A stretch of 64,000 bases of DNA, from NCBI RefSeq assembly GCF_047511655.1, contig NC_133395.1, positions 69,535,910 to 69,599,909 of the forward strand. Reading direction: 5' to 3'. This document shows, in pieces, positions 48,571 through 59,604 of this stretch. The translations under genes were made by a program, and so were the position numbers. Each line of letters begins with the position of its first letter. The first letter of the stretch is position 1. Below the pieces are notes generated by a model. That model saw nothing but the letters and a program-made list of their open reading frames with translations, did no database searches and was not told the origin of the DNA. Origin of the DNA: Castor canadensis (taxonomy: Eukaryota; Chordata; Mammalia; Rodentia; Castoridae).

Positions 48571-48756
48571 CTGCATTATTGCGTTCCTGTGGGACCGGCC
48601 GCTTTCGCCTCTTGGTTGCACTTTCCTGAGGATCCTCCAGGTTTGCTTTACTGTGTTAGAACTTGATGAGGCTGCGTTCAAGATCGTTTCTGCCGCGAAA
48701 TAATGGTCTCAAGTATCCAAGAATTTACAGCTTTTCTTTGAAAAAGAAAGAAAGAG

Positions 48757-48772
48757 GGATATATATATATAT
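48757..48772. repeat. Short (TA)n tract
   Basis: A run of alternating T and A just downstream of the CpG island, in SPART intron 1. Confidence 0.8.
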
Positions 48773-50496
48773 GAGCGATAGTATAGGACTGTTTTCTGAT
48801 TCGCGCTTTTTTTTTGTATTTAACTTTTATTTGGTGGCTTTATGGGACTTGTTTGAAGCAGGAAGGCTTCATATTATGTTGCTTGTGGTTTGCTTCTCAC
48901 CTGTGGCACTTTCTGAAAAATAATTTCCCTAGAAAGCTAGAATGGGTTAGGATGACACAGAAGGATTGCATATCTATGTTAGCTCCCCTGATTATCATTT
49001 TTTCCGTTTCTCCCACCTCAGTAGGAACAATGATTTGGAAGGGATCTGCTGCACAGTGAATTACAGCTAATAAATGAGAGTTGTACATTTCTGTATCAGT
49101 GAGACATAAAATCTCAAATGTGCTCATTTCAAAAATGTCAAATACTAGGGCTGATGGACCAGTTAGCTTGATTTAATCATCAATTTCACATTGTATTAGA
49201 AATCAGGCTGTAACAGCACTTTGTACCCCATGATTATGTACAACCTTAGTTTGTCAGTATTTAATTTAAATAAAGTATTTTTAAGAGACTCTCCCCTTTT
49301 TTTGTAAATAGCCAGACAGACATTAGATCAATTTCTGCTAGCTCCATGGAGATAAATGAAGTATTTTTAAAAAACTGTGATGTTGCCTGTTAAGTTTGTT
49401 TATTACTTTCACTTTTTTATGGGATTAAATCAAGAACTATACTTTGCTGGTATTTTAAAAAATGTATACATGCGTATAGTTCTATTTGAAGTGCCTTTTC
49501 TTTTATTAGACTGCTTAAATAATATAATAAGTATACCATCATTACCTGGAAACAGATTTTGATTTATGATTTGATTATATTGGTGAAGGTGCTATTTAAT
49601 ACTTCAGATTGACATTTCAAACACTTTCTATTCTCAACTTTGAAAACTACAGCATGTGAAATCATTTAATAATGATTTTTATCTTGTTAAGGCACTTAAT
49701 AAGCACTTAATTGTGCTTAGGAATATGATAGGCCTGTGTTCTCTTGCTCCTGTCTTACTCTGTGCCTCTTTGTACCCCAAGGAAGGTAAAGTGTAGAATG
49801 TTCATCCCATGGTTTCTGAGGGAAGAAGGGTATTAGAATCTTTGGAAAGGGAGATTTACTGATGACACAACAAGACAGAATTCCAGGGAAAGGAGGTGTC
49901 AGTTTTGATCAGGGTCTGGGGTAAGTTCTTATATGGGCAGTTCCATATGTTATTATCTAAATTGGGGACTGAATATGTTCCCTACCATGAAGTTGCTGCA
50001 TGATAAGGCCAGCCAGTGGTGTATGTATTTTTCACTTTAAAAAGTGTGGTTATATTACTGAAACTAAACCACAATTTCTGTGATGCTTTCATTGTGTAGA
50101 TTGCTGCTGAAACAGTTTTCTGTCACTTAAATTTTCCTATATTATAAGTTTTCATGAGTCTGCAGGCAAAGAATTTCTAAATTGCAATGCCCAACAATGG
50201 TAGCCACCAGGCACATGTAGGTACTAAGAGCTTGTGATTGGGCTAGCTGGAATTGAGATTTCCTTTAAGTAAAATAGATACTGGGTTTTGAAGACTTAAT
50301 ATAAAGAAAGATAAACTATTTTGCTAATAATTTTTATATTGAATACATGTTCAACTAATACTTTCGATGTTAGTTGGATAAGTAGAATACTGCCATTGAA
50401 ATTAATTTCACCTGTTTCTTTTTACCTTTTTAGTATGGTTATTGTAAAATAACCGTATTATAATTCTATTGGACAACGCTGCGTTACATAAAGTGT

Positions 50497-50850
50497 TTGT
50501 TATTTTTTGCAGTACTTAGGGTTGAAATCAGGGTGAGGCAGGTGCTCTACCTCTGGAACCATGCCCCAATCTTTTTTTTTTTTTTGGTGGGACTGGGGTT
50601 TGAATTCAGGACTTTGCACTTGCTGTTTTGGCTCTTTTTTGGAATAGGGTCTCGCTTTATAATCCAGAGGCCTACACTGCTATCCTCCTATTCATGCTTT
50701 CTGAGTAGCTGGGATGATAGAACAGGTTTTATTGTTTGAGAGGAGGGGTTTGAGAACTTTGAGGCAGGGCTGGCCCTGAACTGGGATCCTCCCAGTTTGT
50801 CTCCCATGTAGCTAGGATTACAGAATAAGCCACTGTGACTGTCTTTTATT
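50497..50850 (-). mobile_element. Two adjacent SINE copies
   Basis: A truncated tRNA-like unit (50500-50568) abuts a second, fuller composite SINE (50570-50850) with GGTGGGACTGGGGTTTGAAT and two B1-like arms ending CATGTAGCTAGGATTACAG. This looks like one insertion beside or within another. Confidence 0.75.
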
Positions 50851-52407
50851 TACTTTTTTAAAGTTAGTAATTAAATTTTTGTCATGTATATATTTTAAGC
50901 AAATTGCTTTTAAGACTTGAAGTAACAGTCAGAAGTTCTACCACTCCAACCTCACTTCCTCCTAAAGGCACCTTATATCAATTTTCTTACCCAATTCTTT
51001 TGGTCTTTCTGTATCTCTTTAACAGTATACTTATATTAACACTTTAAAAATTTTCAGTTTTAGGCATTGCTCATTAATTTCCCGGTAGGAAAAATGAAGT
51101 TTTAGCTCTTTCATCCTTACGTCAACCACATGCACACACATCTGTCCATCTTCCCATCTTTTCAATATGGTTTCATAATTTTGCTAATGTCAAGACTCAT
51201 TACTTATTATGACACTATCAAGACAGACATTAATACACTTCTATGATTACTTTTTGTTTCTAGCCCAACATCTTGTTTTCCCTGGAGTTAATAATTGACT
51301 TGATTTTTATTACTTTTTCATGTATTTATCATTAATTAAACCTTTGAATCCTCCTACAGTTGTATAGCTCTATTCTCAAAACTTAGAAACACATGGAGTA
51401 TTTTATCAGTTTAGTTTTCTAAAGAAATTTTTTTGGAGTCTCTTTAACCAATCTGGACAGGTTGCATAATTAGTTACCTTGGGAACTCTATCATCAAGTT
51501 TTGGATTTCTTTCAGCAAACATGGAATCCAGGAAACAGGATGGATACTAGCATACCATTTGACTGGGTTTGGAAGTTATTTTTACTGAGAATTTTGAATT
51601 AATTGTACCATTTTTTCTAAATTCTACTTAATTGCCTTTTAGGTTCTTCAGCACTCTTCAATCTCAGTCAGTCTCTCTCAGTATAAATCTTTGAAGATGA
51701 CCATCATTTATCCATTGTCTTCTTAAATCTGCAAGTTTATGGGTTTTGGTTCTGGGAAATTTCATGAATTATTTCTTCTATTCTTTCATCCCTTATTTTT
51801 TCTCTGTTCCTGAAAGCTTTATTAGTCAGATATTGGACCTTCTAGATTAGGTCCTACTTTTCTAGTCTATTCTCTCCTGTTTTCATCTGTCTTTTTGATT
51901 TGCCTTCTGGAAATTTTCTATAATTTTTATAGCCTTGGCTTCTTATCCCTCTCAAGTTTTTTTTTCCAAATATTTTATATTTAATTTCTGAGAGCTCCAT
52001 TTGTTCTTTGACTATCCTGTTTGGTGTACATATGCACATCCTGTTTTTAATTTTATGGATGCAGTGTTTCTTGAATGATAGGGTTTTTAATTTTTTTCCT
52101 ACATGTTGTCCATATCAACCAAATTGCATTGCTTTTATCTTTATTTTTAATCTTAGATTTTTTCCTCACATTTTTTGATCCTTGGCTGTCTACATGCATA
52201 TGCATGTACACACACACTTACCTAAGGGGGTTATGTTCCAAAACCCTTGGTGTTTGCCTCAAACCATGGATATTACTGAAGTCTGTGTGTATAGTGTTGT
52301 TCCTATACATACATATCTGTGATGACGTCTAACTTTTATAACTAAGGTACATGATAAAATGAAACAATTACATGCTCAAAAAAAAGTGAGTATGGTCTCT
52401 CTAAATC

Positions 52408-52628
52408 TTTTTTCTTTTTTTGGTGGGACTGGGGTTTGAACTCAGGGCTTCACACTTGCAAAGCAGGTGCTCTACTGCTTGAGCCACACCGTCAGTCCAA
52501 TTTTGCTTTGGTTATTTTGGAGATGTGGTCTCTCCACCTGTTTGCCTTGGCTGGCCTCAAACTGTGATCCTCCTGATCTCAGCCTCCCAGGTAGTTAGAA
52601 TTATAGGCATGAGCCGCTGGTGCTTGGC
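52408..52628 (-). mobile_element. Composite SINE inside the Tigger element
   Basis: GGTGGGACTGGGGTTTGAAC, then GCTCTACTGCTTGAGCCACA, then a B1-like arm ending ATTATAGGCATGAGCCGCTG. Tigger sequence continues on both sides. Confidence 0.9.
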
Positions 52629-53372
52629 ACTCTGTATTGTACTTACTCTCCTTGTAATGATGAGAGATGATACAATGCTTGTGCAATGAGATGAAGTAAG
52701 GTGAATGACAGGAGTTATGATTTGGTATTAGGCTGCTATTTAACTCCTGATGTATTGTCAGATCATCTGCTTTGGGTGATCCTGGATCATTGAGCCATGA
52801 CGATGTTGATCTTTGGATGTCAGGACCAAATGATTTCCATGGTTGGGAATCTTAATAGGTAAAGGTGTTTTTTGTTTGTTTTTGTGGAAACCTTTTGGAA
52901 GAGTGTTGAAATTAGAAGTTGTTGATTGTCCTTCCTTGTTTTATGCCCCTGGTACACCCTTTGCACTTTGTTTTATAGCCTGGTATATCCTTTGCACTTT
53001 TGTGAACATAGGTTCTATAAAACATCTAAAAGAGCCTAGTTTTATCGCAATTGAAGACTTGTTTTAGATGGTATCCTCTTCTCTTAATGAACTTCTTTAA
53101 CTCTCAGAAGTGTCACAGCAGCTTCCACGTTGGCAGTTGTAATTTTTATATTTCTCAGTCCAAACCTATTACTGAATCTGTGCAACTTCCCCCTTATTTA
53201 CAGGAAGTAGCTTGGTGATATTTTTTTAGGGGATTCCTTGATCTGAAGTCTTTATACAAACTCAGTGCTTTCTAGTGTAACCCACTGCCATCAGTCAGGG
53301 CACATTTTCTGTTCCTGTCTTCTACCCATGAATTTAATGCCTTTTCTATCCTAACTAGGCACTTTTCATACA

Positions 53373-53561
53373 CTATGGCCATAACTTTGAACTTAGAGGT
53401 ACAACAGCAGAACTAGCGTACACTTGTTTTACCTTCACAATTTCATGGTTGGAAGATTCATTCTTACTATAGGTCTTAACAACCTCACCATTTTTTCTTT
53501 TGTTATTGAGAGCTTTTACTTTTTCACTTGAAGGAAGCACTTTGCAGCTTCTCTTTAGCAC
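53373..53561 (-). pseudogene. Tigger transposase N-terminal remnant
   Basis: A 62-codon open stretch with the Lys/Ser-rich helix-turn-helix start and a YSKNESS motif that I associate with Tigger-family transposases. No DDE catalytic region is preserved in frame. It sits in SPART intron 1 on the opposite strand and is judged non-functional. Confidence 0.7.
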
Positions 53562-53894
53562 TTCCAGATTGCCTGCATCACTGTTTTGTGCTTTGGAGTC
53601 ATTTTAAGTAAAATAAAAATTACTTGAATATATGCACTGAAATACCATGGCACTTTATCTGATAGCCAAGACAGCTACTGAGTGACTACAGAGGAATAGC
53701 ATGGACACACTGGACAAAGGGATTGTTCACATTCTAGTTGGGATGAAATGAGATTTCATCACACTGCTTACAACAGTGTGTAATTTTAAATTTATGAATT
53801 TTTTAATTTCTATAATATTTTCAGACTGTGGTTAACTACATTTATTGAAGTCATGGAATGATAAACTGTAGATTAGGGAGGACTACTGTACATA

Positions 53895-54200
53895 TTTCTG
53901 TGATGCATATGTATCCATTTCTTTTGTTTATTTTGTTTATATATCTACACATAGAATTGATGGGTCATAGAGTGAGCAAATGTTCAGCTTCAATAGAAAT
54001 TGCCAGGTTTCCAAAGTGGCTTTGCCATTTTCCATCTTGTACCAGCAAAGTATGAGAGTTCCAGTTACTGTCTTTCTAACACTGGTCAGTCTTTACATTT
54101 TAGCCGTCTGATAAATGTATTGTTTTGAGTAACTGTGGATTTTGGTTTTGATTTCCTGAGGCAATAGTGTGTTGAACACCTTTTCATGGGTCATTCGAGT
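53895..54200 (-). mobile_element. Ancient L1 fragment
   Basis: GAATTGATGGGTCATAGAGT, CCAAAGTGGCTTTGCCATTT and CAATAGTGTGTTGAACACCT are the antisense old-L1 landmarks. It directly adjoins the Tigger element. Confidence 0.75.
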
Positions 54201-54204
54201 ATTC

Positions 54205-54266
54205 CTTTTTTTAGGCTGCACAGTTGCTAGGTAGGCGCTATACTGCTTGAGCCACACCTCCAGACT
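54205..54266 (-). mobile_element. Truncated ID-like SINE
   Basis: TTGCTAGGTAGGCGCTATAC, then TGCTTGAGCCACACCTCCAG. GAGTATT on both sides (about 54198 and 54268) is a likely short target duplication. Confidence 0.8.
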
Positions 54267-54344
54267 TGAGTATTATTTTTTGTGAAGTGTCTGTCGATGT
54301 CTTTTTCTCAGTAAGAAAAATAGTTACCCCTTTTTAATAATCTT

Positions 54345-54590
54345 CTGAAAGTTATTTTAGTAGGGTTTGAGGAGAGAACAGGGCTAATCTTCATATGGGT
54401 AACCTGCTACCTTTAAATGAAAACTAACTGGATATAATCTGGCTTAATATTAAGTATAATTAATTTTAGAATAAGACTCTTATTCTATGATGTATGATAG
54501 GGAACTACTTTATTATAAGAAACTGGAGCAAAAATTACTTAACAGCTGTATTCTGATTTGTTCCTTTTAATTGATAAGTTATTTAGAATT
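54345..54590. other. No recognised feature
   Basis: AT-rich intronic sequence. Confidence 0.4.
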
Positions 54591-54596
54591 AAGCAT

Positions 54597-54725
54597 TTTC
54601 TTATCCATCAATTATATATTGAGTGTTTTCTCTGTGTCAAAACTATGAGTAGGCTTGGAAATATAGTAATGTTTTCTGTCCTTGAAATACATTCAAGTAG
54701 GAGAGATGAATAATAAATAAGTAAG
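54597..54725 (+). repeat. Ancient repeat piece just upstream of SPART exon 2
   Basis: ATATTGAGTGTTTTCTCTGT, then TCCTTGAAATACATTCAAGT and GATGAATAATAAATAAGTAA, resemble the 5' part of the unassigned repeat family at 10240-11011. It ends about 45 bp before the splice acceptor. Confidence 0.4.
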
Positions 54726-54770
54726 TAGCTAAAGAAGATAATTACAGCTAATGTTTCCTATTTTGCAGAA

Positions 54771-55577
54771 ATGGAGCAAGAGCCACAAAATGGAGAACCT
54801 GCTGAAATTAAGATCATCAGGGAAGCATACCAGAAGGCCTTTTTATTTGTTAATAAAGGACTGAATACAGATGAATTAGGTCAGAAAGAAGAAGCAAAGA
54901 ACTACTATAAGCAAGGAATAGGACACCTGCTCAGGGGAATCAGCATAACATTGGCAGAGCCTGCACACGAAGGCCCTGGGTGGGAGTCCGTGAGACAGAT
55001 GCAACAGAAAATGAAAGAAACGCTACAGAATGTACGTACCAGGCTAGAAATTCTAGAGAAGGGTCTTGCCACTTCTCTACGTAGTGATCAAGAGGTGCCC
55101 AAGTTATATCCAGAATTTCCACCTAAAGACATGTGTGAAAAGTCACTGGAGTCGCAGCCCTCTTGCTCACCTCTCCAGCATGCTGAAGTAGATGGAAGCA
55201 CTTCAGCTACAAGTGCAGGGTCAGTTGCTGCATCGTCTTCTCTGTCCCTGCCATCTCCAAGCTGTCCAGCAGAAGCTCCCCCTGCTTATACTCCGCAGGC
55301 TGCTGAGGGGCACTACACTGTGTCCTATGGAACCGATTCTGGGGAATTTTCATCAGTTGGAGAAGACTTCTATAGGAATCATTCTCAGCCACCTCCTCTG
55401 GAGACCTTAGGGTTAGATGCAGATGAGTTGATTTTGATACCAAATGGAGTACAGATTTTTTTTGTAAATCCTGCAGGAGAGGTTAGTGCACCTTCGTATC
55501 CTGGATACCTTCGAATCGTGAGGTTCTTGGATAATTCTCTGGATACAGTTCTAAATCGTCCTCCTGGATTTCTTCAG
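54771..55577 (+). CDS. SPART: SPART (spartin) first coding exon, residues 1-269
   Basis: This exon encodes the N-terminal 269 residues of spartin, which I recognise from its start (MEQEPQNGEPAEIKIIREAY). Spartin is a cytosolic, endosome- and lipid-droplet-associated protein. It acts in receptor trafficking, cytokinesis and lipid-droplet turnover, and its loss causes Troyer syndrome (SPG20) in humans. Residues about 15-95 form the helical MIT domain, which in the family binds ESCRT-III-like IST1. Residues 170-173 are PPAY, a PPxY ligand for WW-domain E3 ligases of the ITCH/WWP type. Between them lies a Ser/Pro-rich linker (about 125-170). The acceptor is a pyrimidine-rich tract ending in CAG at 54766-54768, so two bases precede the ATG. 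The ATG has G at +4. The exon ends in phase 0 at CAG|GTGAGT. Reading on past the donor adds six intron-encoded residues (VSGKKM) and a stop, which are not part of the normal protein. The human protein is about 666 residues, so this is under half. Confidence 0.97.
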
Positions 55578-55886
55578 GTGAGTGGGAAAAAGATGTAAAC
55601 ATAATTTGAAATATATGTAGAATACATATATTCTTTGTGAATATTTATAATGTGTTCAGGATAAAAAATACAAAAATAATTATAAGTTCTTTTAAAATAC
55701 ATTCTGTAAAATTTAGGATGCCAGAACATCTATTTTTGTATTTGATATAAAGTCTTGTTTTGTTTTTTAATTTGTGGTAACAGAACCTGAGGAAGAGCAG
55801 TTCTTCCTTATGTTTTTCATTCATTGTCTTAAATTTCAAAAGAGATTTATGCAGTTCTTATGGATAGAATTACACTGTCTAGAAGA

Positions 55887-56085
55887 CTGGTTCTCAGTCA
55901 GGGGCAATATGACAATTGTCTGCAGACAACTAGGGGGTGACTGCTACTGGCATAATAGGTAGAGGCAAGAGAGCTGCTAAATATCCTCACAGAACAACCA
56001 CCATTAGCAAAAAAAAAAAAAAAAAAGAAAGAATCCAAAATTTTGTCTGAAATCTCAATTGTGCCAGTGTTGAGAAACCCTAGTC
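55887..56085 (+). mobile_element. MER20-like hAT element
   Basis: Terminal repeats CTGGTTCTCAGTCAGGGGCA and GTTGAGAAACCCTAG, with GACAATTGTCTGCAGACAAC, GTGACTGCTACTGGCATAAT and GCTGCTAAATATCCTCACAG between, match MER20 in order. An A-tract at about 56009-56026 expands the right part. Confidence 0.85.
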
Positions 56086-56230
56086 TGGAAGCTGAAACTG
56101 CAGATAAATTTACCAGAATGCAATTGGTCCGTGAGCAGTGACCAGTACTGTAAGTAAAGGTTGGTGTCAGGCATTGCTGTGGATTTACTGCAGTATTCTG
56201 AAGGTGGTAGTCTGTTGACAATCTGGTTTT

Positions 56231-56548
56231 GTTTTTGTTTTTTGGCAGTACTGCCTCATGCTTGCTAAGCAAGCCCTCGACCAGTTGAGCCATGCCTCCA
56301 GCCCTTTTTGCTTTATGCTGTTTTTCAGCAGGTTCTCATGTTTTTGCCAAGATCAGGCTTGGACTTTAGTCCTTTTACCTATGCCTCCTGCATGGCTGGG
56401 ATTACAGACTTTAGCTACCACACCCAACTTGTTTGTTGTGATGGGATCTCACTGACTTTTTGCCTGGACTGGCCTCGAAGTGCTATCCTCCTTATCTCTG
56501 CCTACTGAGTAGCTGGGGTTACAGGCACAAGCCACAGTGCCTGACCTA
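56231..56548 (-). mobile_element. Three-part composite SINE with target-site duplication
   Basis: A tRNA-like unit (CATGCTTGCTAAGCAAGCCC) plus two B1-like arms ending CTGGGGTTACAGGCACAAGC. The flanking 13-bp duplication ACAATCTGGTTTT is at 56218-56230 and 56549-56561. Confidence 0.93.
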
Positions 56549-56561
56549 ACAATCTGGTTTT

Positions 56562-58226
56562 AAATGGTTGGATGCAGGTACAGGGAGATGGTTTTTTAAA
56601 TGAGGTTAGAGTTGGTATACATTGAGCACAACAAAGGGGTTGCATTGAAGAGAGATCACTATTTAAGCAAATCAGATGTGTTTGTCCAAAATCCAGATAA
56701 TGTGGTTTGGTTAAGGGACTGGTTATTTGTATTCACTCCTCCTTAGGATATATTCTGCTCTCTGTTTTTTGCAGTTTTTACATGGGGTCATCTTGAAACT
56801 TGTTTAAAGACAGTTGGAGGCTCATTAGAAATGTGAGAAAGAGATACTTTGGAGCATTGTTGAAAGGAAAGATTCATTACTGGACAAGAAGGAAGACTGT
56901 AGTTTATTTTGGGAAGAAGTCTAAAGGTTAAAAAATGTAGGATAATTGTGGTCGGGGAACGGAGCTGATAAAAAAACTACAATTTCTGCTGATCTGGTAA
57001 TAATGCTGCATTGTGACAATGGAATTAAATAATGTTGGGGCCTTGGCACTGCAGCTTCAGGAAGTACATCAAAAACTACTTGCTTACATGAGCTGGACCA
57101 TTACAATGATTGGTGCTTTAGCAAAGGTTTGTCTTGTCTTAGTACTTTGAATTTGGTGTTTAATCATTGCCATACCTTCTCTTTTGATCCTAAATAAAAA
57201 ATCAGATTACACCTAAAAATTGAGTCTCTTTAAATTAATAGCCTCTCATTTGCATGCGTTCAGGTTTTAGTAGCAGAGTATCCCAAAAAGGAGTTCTCAT
57301 ATGTGTTTACTGAATGTGTTATTCCTAAAAAATAGACAGTAATAAACCTGCTAGGTGATAGATACTAGATATAATTTTTCCATACTATAAAAATCACTAA
57401 TGGTCTGTTTAAGAAATGAGATCAAGATTATTTGTTTTTAAGTAGGCAGACTTGGAATTCTAGGACTTCAAAATTCTTTTTCATTTGTTTTTTAAATATT
57501 CATCTAAAGTCCATTAAATCAGTAGCTAGTTTACACAGAACTTGGACGTGAGATTGCCCACTGAAAGTACAACTGGGAGAAGTCAAATTATGAAGATAAG
57601 CTTACCAGTCTATACTAACTGATCTTAAGAAAGATCTGTGATGTTTAGGAGATCTGAGGATATTCCAGTTCAATCAAGGTTACTAGATGTAATTAATTTT
57701 AAAGAAATCATAGAATAGTAAATAAAACCTTTCCCAAGCTTTAGTCATTTTAGAATAACCTTCACAGTTTTTTTGGTGAAATCTTTATCCCAACTATTAC
57801 TTTATTAATTTTTTATTATCTCATCTGATTTGTTAATTCTGTCATAAACAATAACAACTTTAAAATTAAGGAAAATATTTTTCTAATGCATATTAAAATT
57901 TGTAACTACCCAAAATTTAAAAGTTTGTGAATTACCTGATAGAATTTCACATGATTTATCTTTTACTACTTTGTAAAAAATAGTAATTAGTAATTACAAC
58001 CTGTCTGAAGTTTGACTTTAATAAAAGACAGAGTTACTTTTGAGACAAATTGAATACTCATAAGAGAAAAAGACTTTGAAATGTTTCTTAGACATAGCAC
58101 AGGAAAGAGCCAGCCTCCAGCATTCCAGTTCCTGCATGTCTATATTCAAATGGTCAGAGATGATGGTAGTTTTTCAGCTTTCCATCACTCACGTGAAATC
58201 TCTCCTGCTCTTTGACTTGTGTACAT
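56562..58226. other. Unassigned intronic sequence
   Basis: AT-rich. No exon-like open frame with good splice sites and no repeat recognised. Confidence 0.45.
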
Positions 58227-58234
58227 CACACATT

Positions 58235-58710
58235 TTTTTTTCTTTTATTATTCATATGTGCATACAAGGCTTGGGTCATTTCTCCCCCCTGCCCCCACCC
58301 CCTCCCTTACCACCCACTCCGCCCCCTTCATCTCCCCCACCCCCTTGATACTCAGCAGAAACTATTTTGCCCTTATTTCTAATTTTGTTGTAGAGAGAGT
58401 ATAAGCAATAATAGGAAGGAACAAGGGTTTTTGCAGGTTGAGATAAGGATAGCTATACAGGGCATTGACTCACATTGATTTCCTGTGCGCATCTGTTATC
58501 TTCTAGGTTAATTCTTTTTGATCTAACCTTTTCTCTAGTTCCTGGTCCCCTTTTCCTATTGGCCTCAGTTGCTTTTAAGGTATCTGCTTTAGTTTCTCTG
58601 CGTTAAGGGCAACAAATGCTAACTAATTTTTTAGGTGTCTTACCTATCCTCACCCCTCCCTTGTGTGCTCTCGCTTTTATCATGTGCTCAAAGTCCAATC
58701 CCATTGTTGC
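58235..58710 (-). mobile_element. 5'-truncated young L1 3' end
   Basis: Reverse complement of the L1 tail seen at 159-483, including the polypurine tract (here C-rich, about 58283-58345). CACACATT at 58227-58234 and 58711-58718 is the probable target duplication. Confidence 0.85.
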
Positions 58711-58718
58711 CACACATT

Positions 58719-59220
58719 GTTTTAATAGATGAGCTTCTCAAGTTGCTTTATAGTAAGATGGTATTCTGCGTATTGGGCCAAGCTATAGGTATAGTAGTTT
58801 GGTTACTGAAAAAATTTAATGCATTAGAAATGAACACATTTGGAATTCAGATTTAAATTTAGTCATTTCTGAATTTAGGTATCCAGAATATTAGCATAAG
58901 TCTGAGTATCTGGACATGCTGACTTCCCCAGATGACATTGCAGGAGAACTTTATATCATTTTACTTTAATTTCACAATACACAGTGAGTCCCTAAACATA
59001 ACTTACACTATTCTAGCTGTCATGTCAGGTTCTCATGGGCTTAGTAAATAAAATAAAATTCTATACAGTGAATGCTGGGTTTCAAGTTAAAAATAATTGT
59101 TTTAATTCTCTGCTCTAGACTACATGCGCTCAAATAACTTCACTCTTTAATTGTTGACCCTTGAAAATATTTAATTGACCTGGATAGTCCTTGATTTTCT
59201 TATACATAAAATGACAATAA
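58719..59220. other. No recognised feature
   Basis: AT-rich intronic sequence. Confidence 0.4.
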
Positions 59221-59224
59221 TACC

Positions 59225-59594
59225 CACCAGATTCAAAATGCAGACAACCAAAGTGTCCGTCAACTAACGAATGAGTCAAGAAAATGTGGTACATATACAC
59301 TGTTGAATATTATTTGCATAAAAAAATGAAATCCTGTCATTTGTAGAGATTGTTATGTTAAGTGAAATAAGCCATGCACAGAAAGACAAGTAGTATATGA
59401 TTTCACTCAGGTGGATTCTAAAAAAGTCGATTCCATAGAAGTTGAGAGTAAAATGATGGTTACTCGAGCCTCGGTGGGGGGTGGGGGGGGTGAAGGGGAA
59501 AGGTTGATGGGACAGGAAGACAGGAAACTGTGGTGTGCTTCTGCACAGTAGGATGACTTACAGATAATAATGTTTTACACATTTCAAAAAACTA
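59225..59594 (+). mobile_element. Old L1 3' end, sense orientation
   Basis: CAACCAAAGTGTCCGTCAAC, TGGTACATATACACTGTTGA and GTGAAATAAGCCATGCACAG are sense-strand landmarks of an old L1 tail, with a G-rich run at about 59474-59490. Confidence 0.85.
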
Positions 59595-59604
59595 AAAGAA
59601 TTTT

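Larger units (their letters stand above)
52218..53892 (-). mobile_element. Tigger DNA transposon with transposase remnant
   Basis: The left end reads CCTAAGGGGGTTATGTTCCA and the right end GATTAGGGAGGACTACTGTA, as in Tc1/mariner-Tigger elements. The internal order (CAATGAGATGAAGTAAGGTG, GTCAGATCATCTGCTTTGGG, ATTGAGCCATGACGATGTTG) fits. Minus-strand 53373-53561 reads LKRSCKVLPSSEKVKAL, resembling the N-terminal DNA-binding part of a Tigger/CENP-B-like transposase. The rest is broken by stops, so no active enzyme is encoded. A SINE lies inside it. Confidence 0.85.
48130..54768 (+). other. SPART: SPART intron 1
   Basis: This intron of about 6.6 kb is inferred between the candidate donor at 48130 and the acceptor before the ATG exon. 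It contains the 3' half of the CpG island, a (TA)n tract near 48757-48772, two minus-strand SINE copies near 50.5-50.85 kb, a Tigger DNA transposon (52.2-53.9 kb) and an old L1 piece. The stretches 48,600-50,490 and 50,855-52,215 hold nothing I recognise. Additional untranslated exons could exist but cannot be identified from sequence alone. Confidence 0.6.

Noticed and set aside
48208..48681. Open frame of 157 codons on the minus strand
   Set aside because: Same GC-driven effect in the CpG island. The composition is Arg/Gly-rich with no domain. It could only be reconsidered with antisense RNA evidence.
55898..56293. Open frame of 131 codons on the minus strand in intron 2
   Set aside because: It runs across the MER20-like element, a poly(A) tract and a SINE, so it has no single origin.
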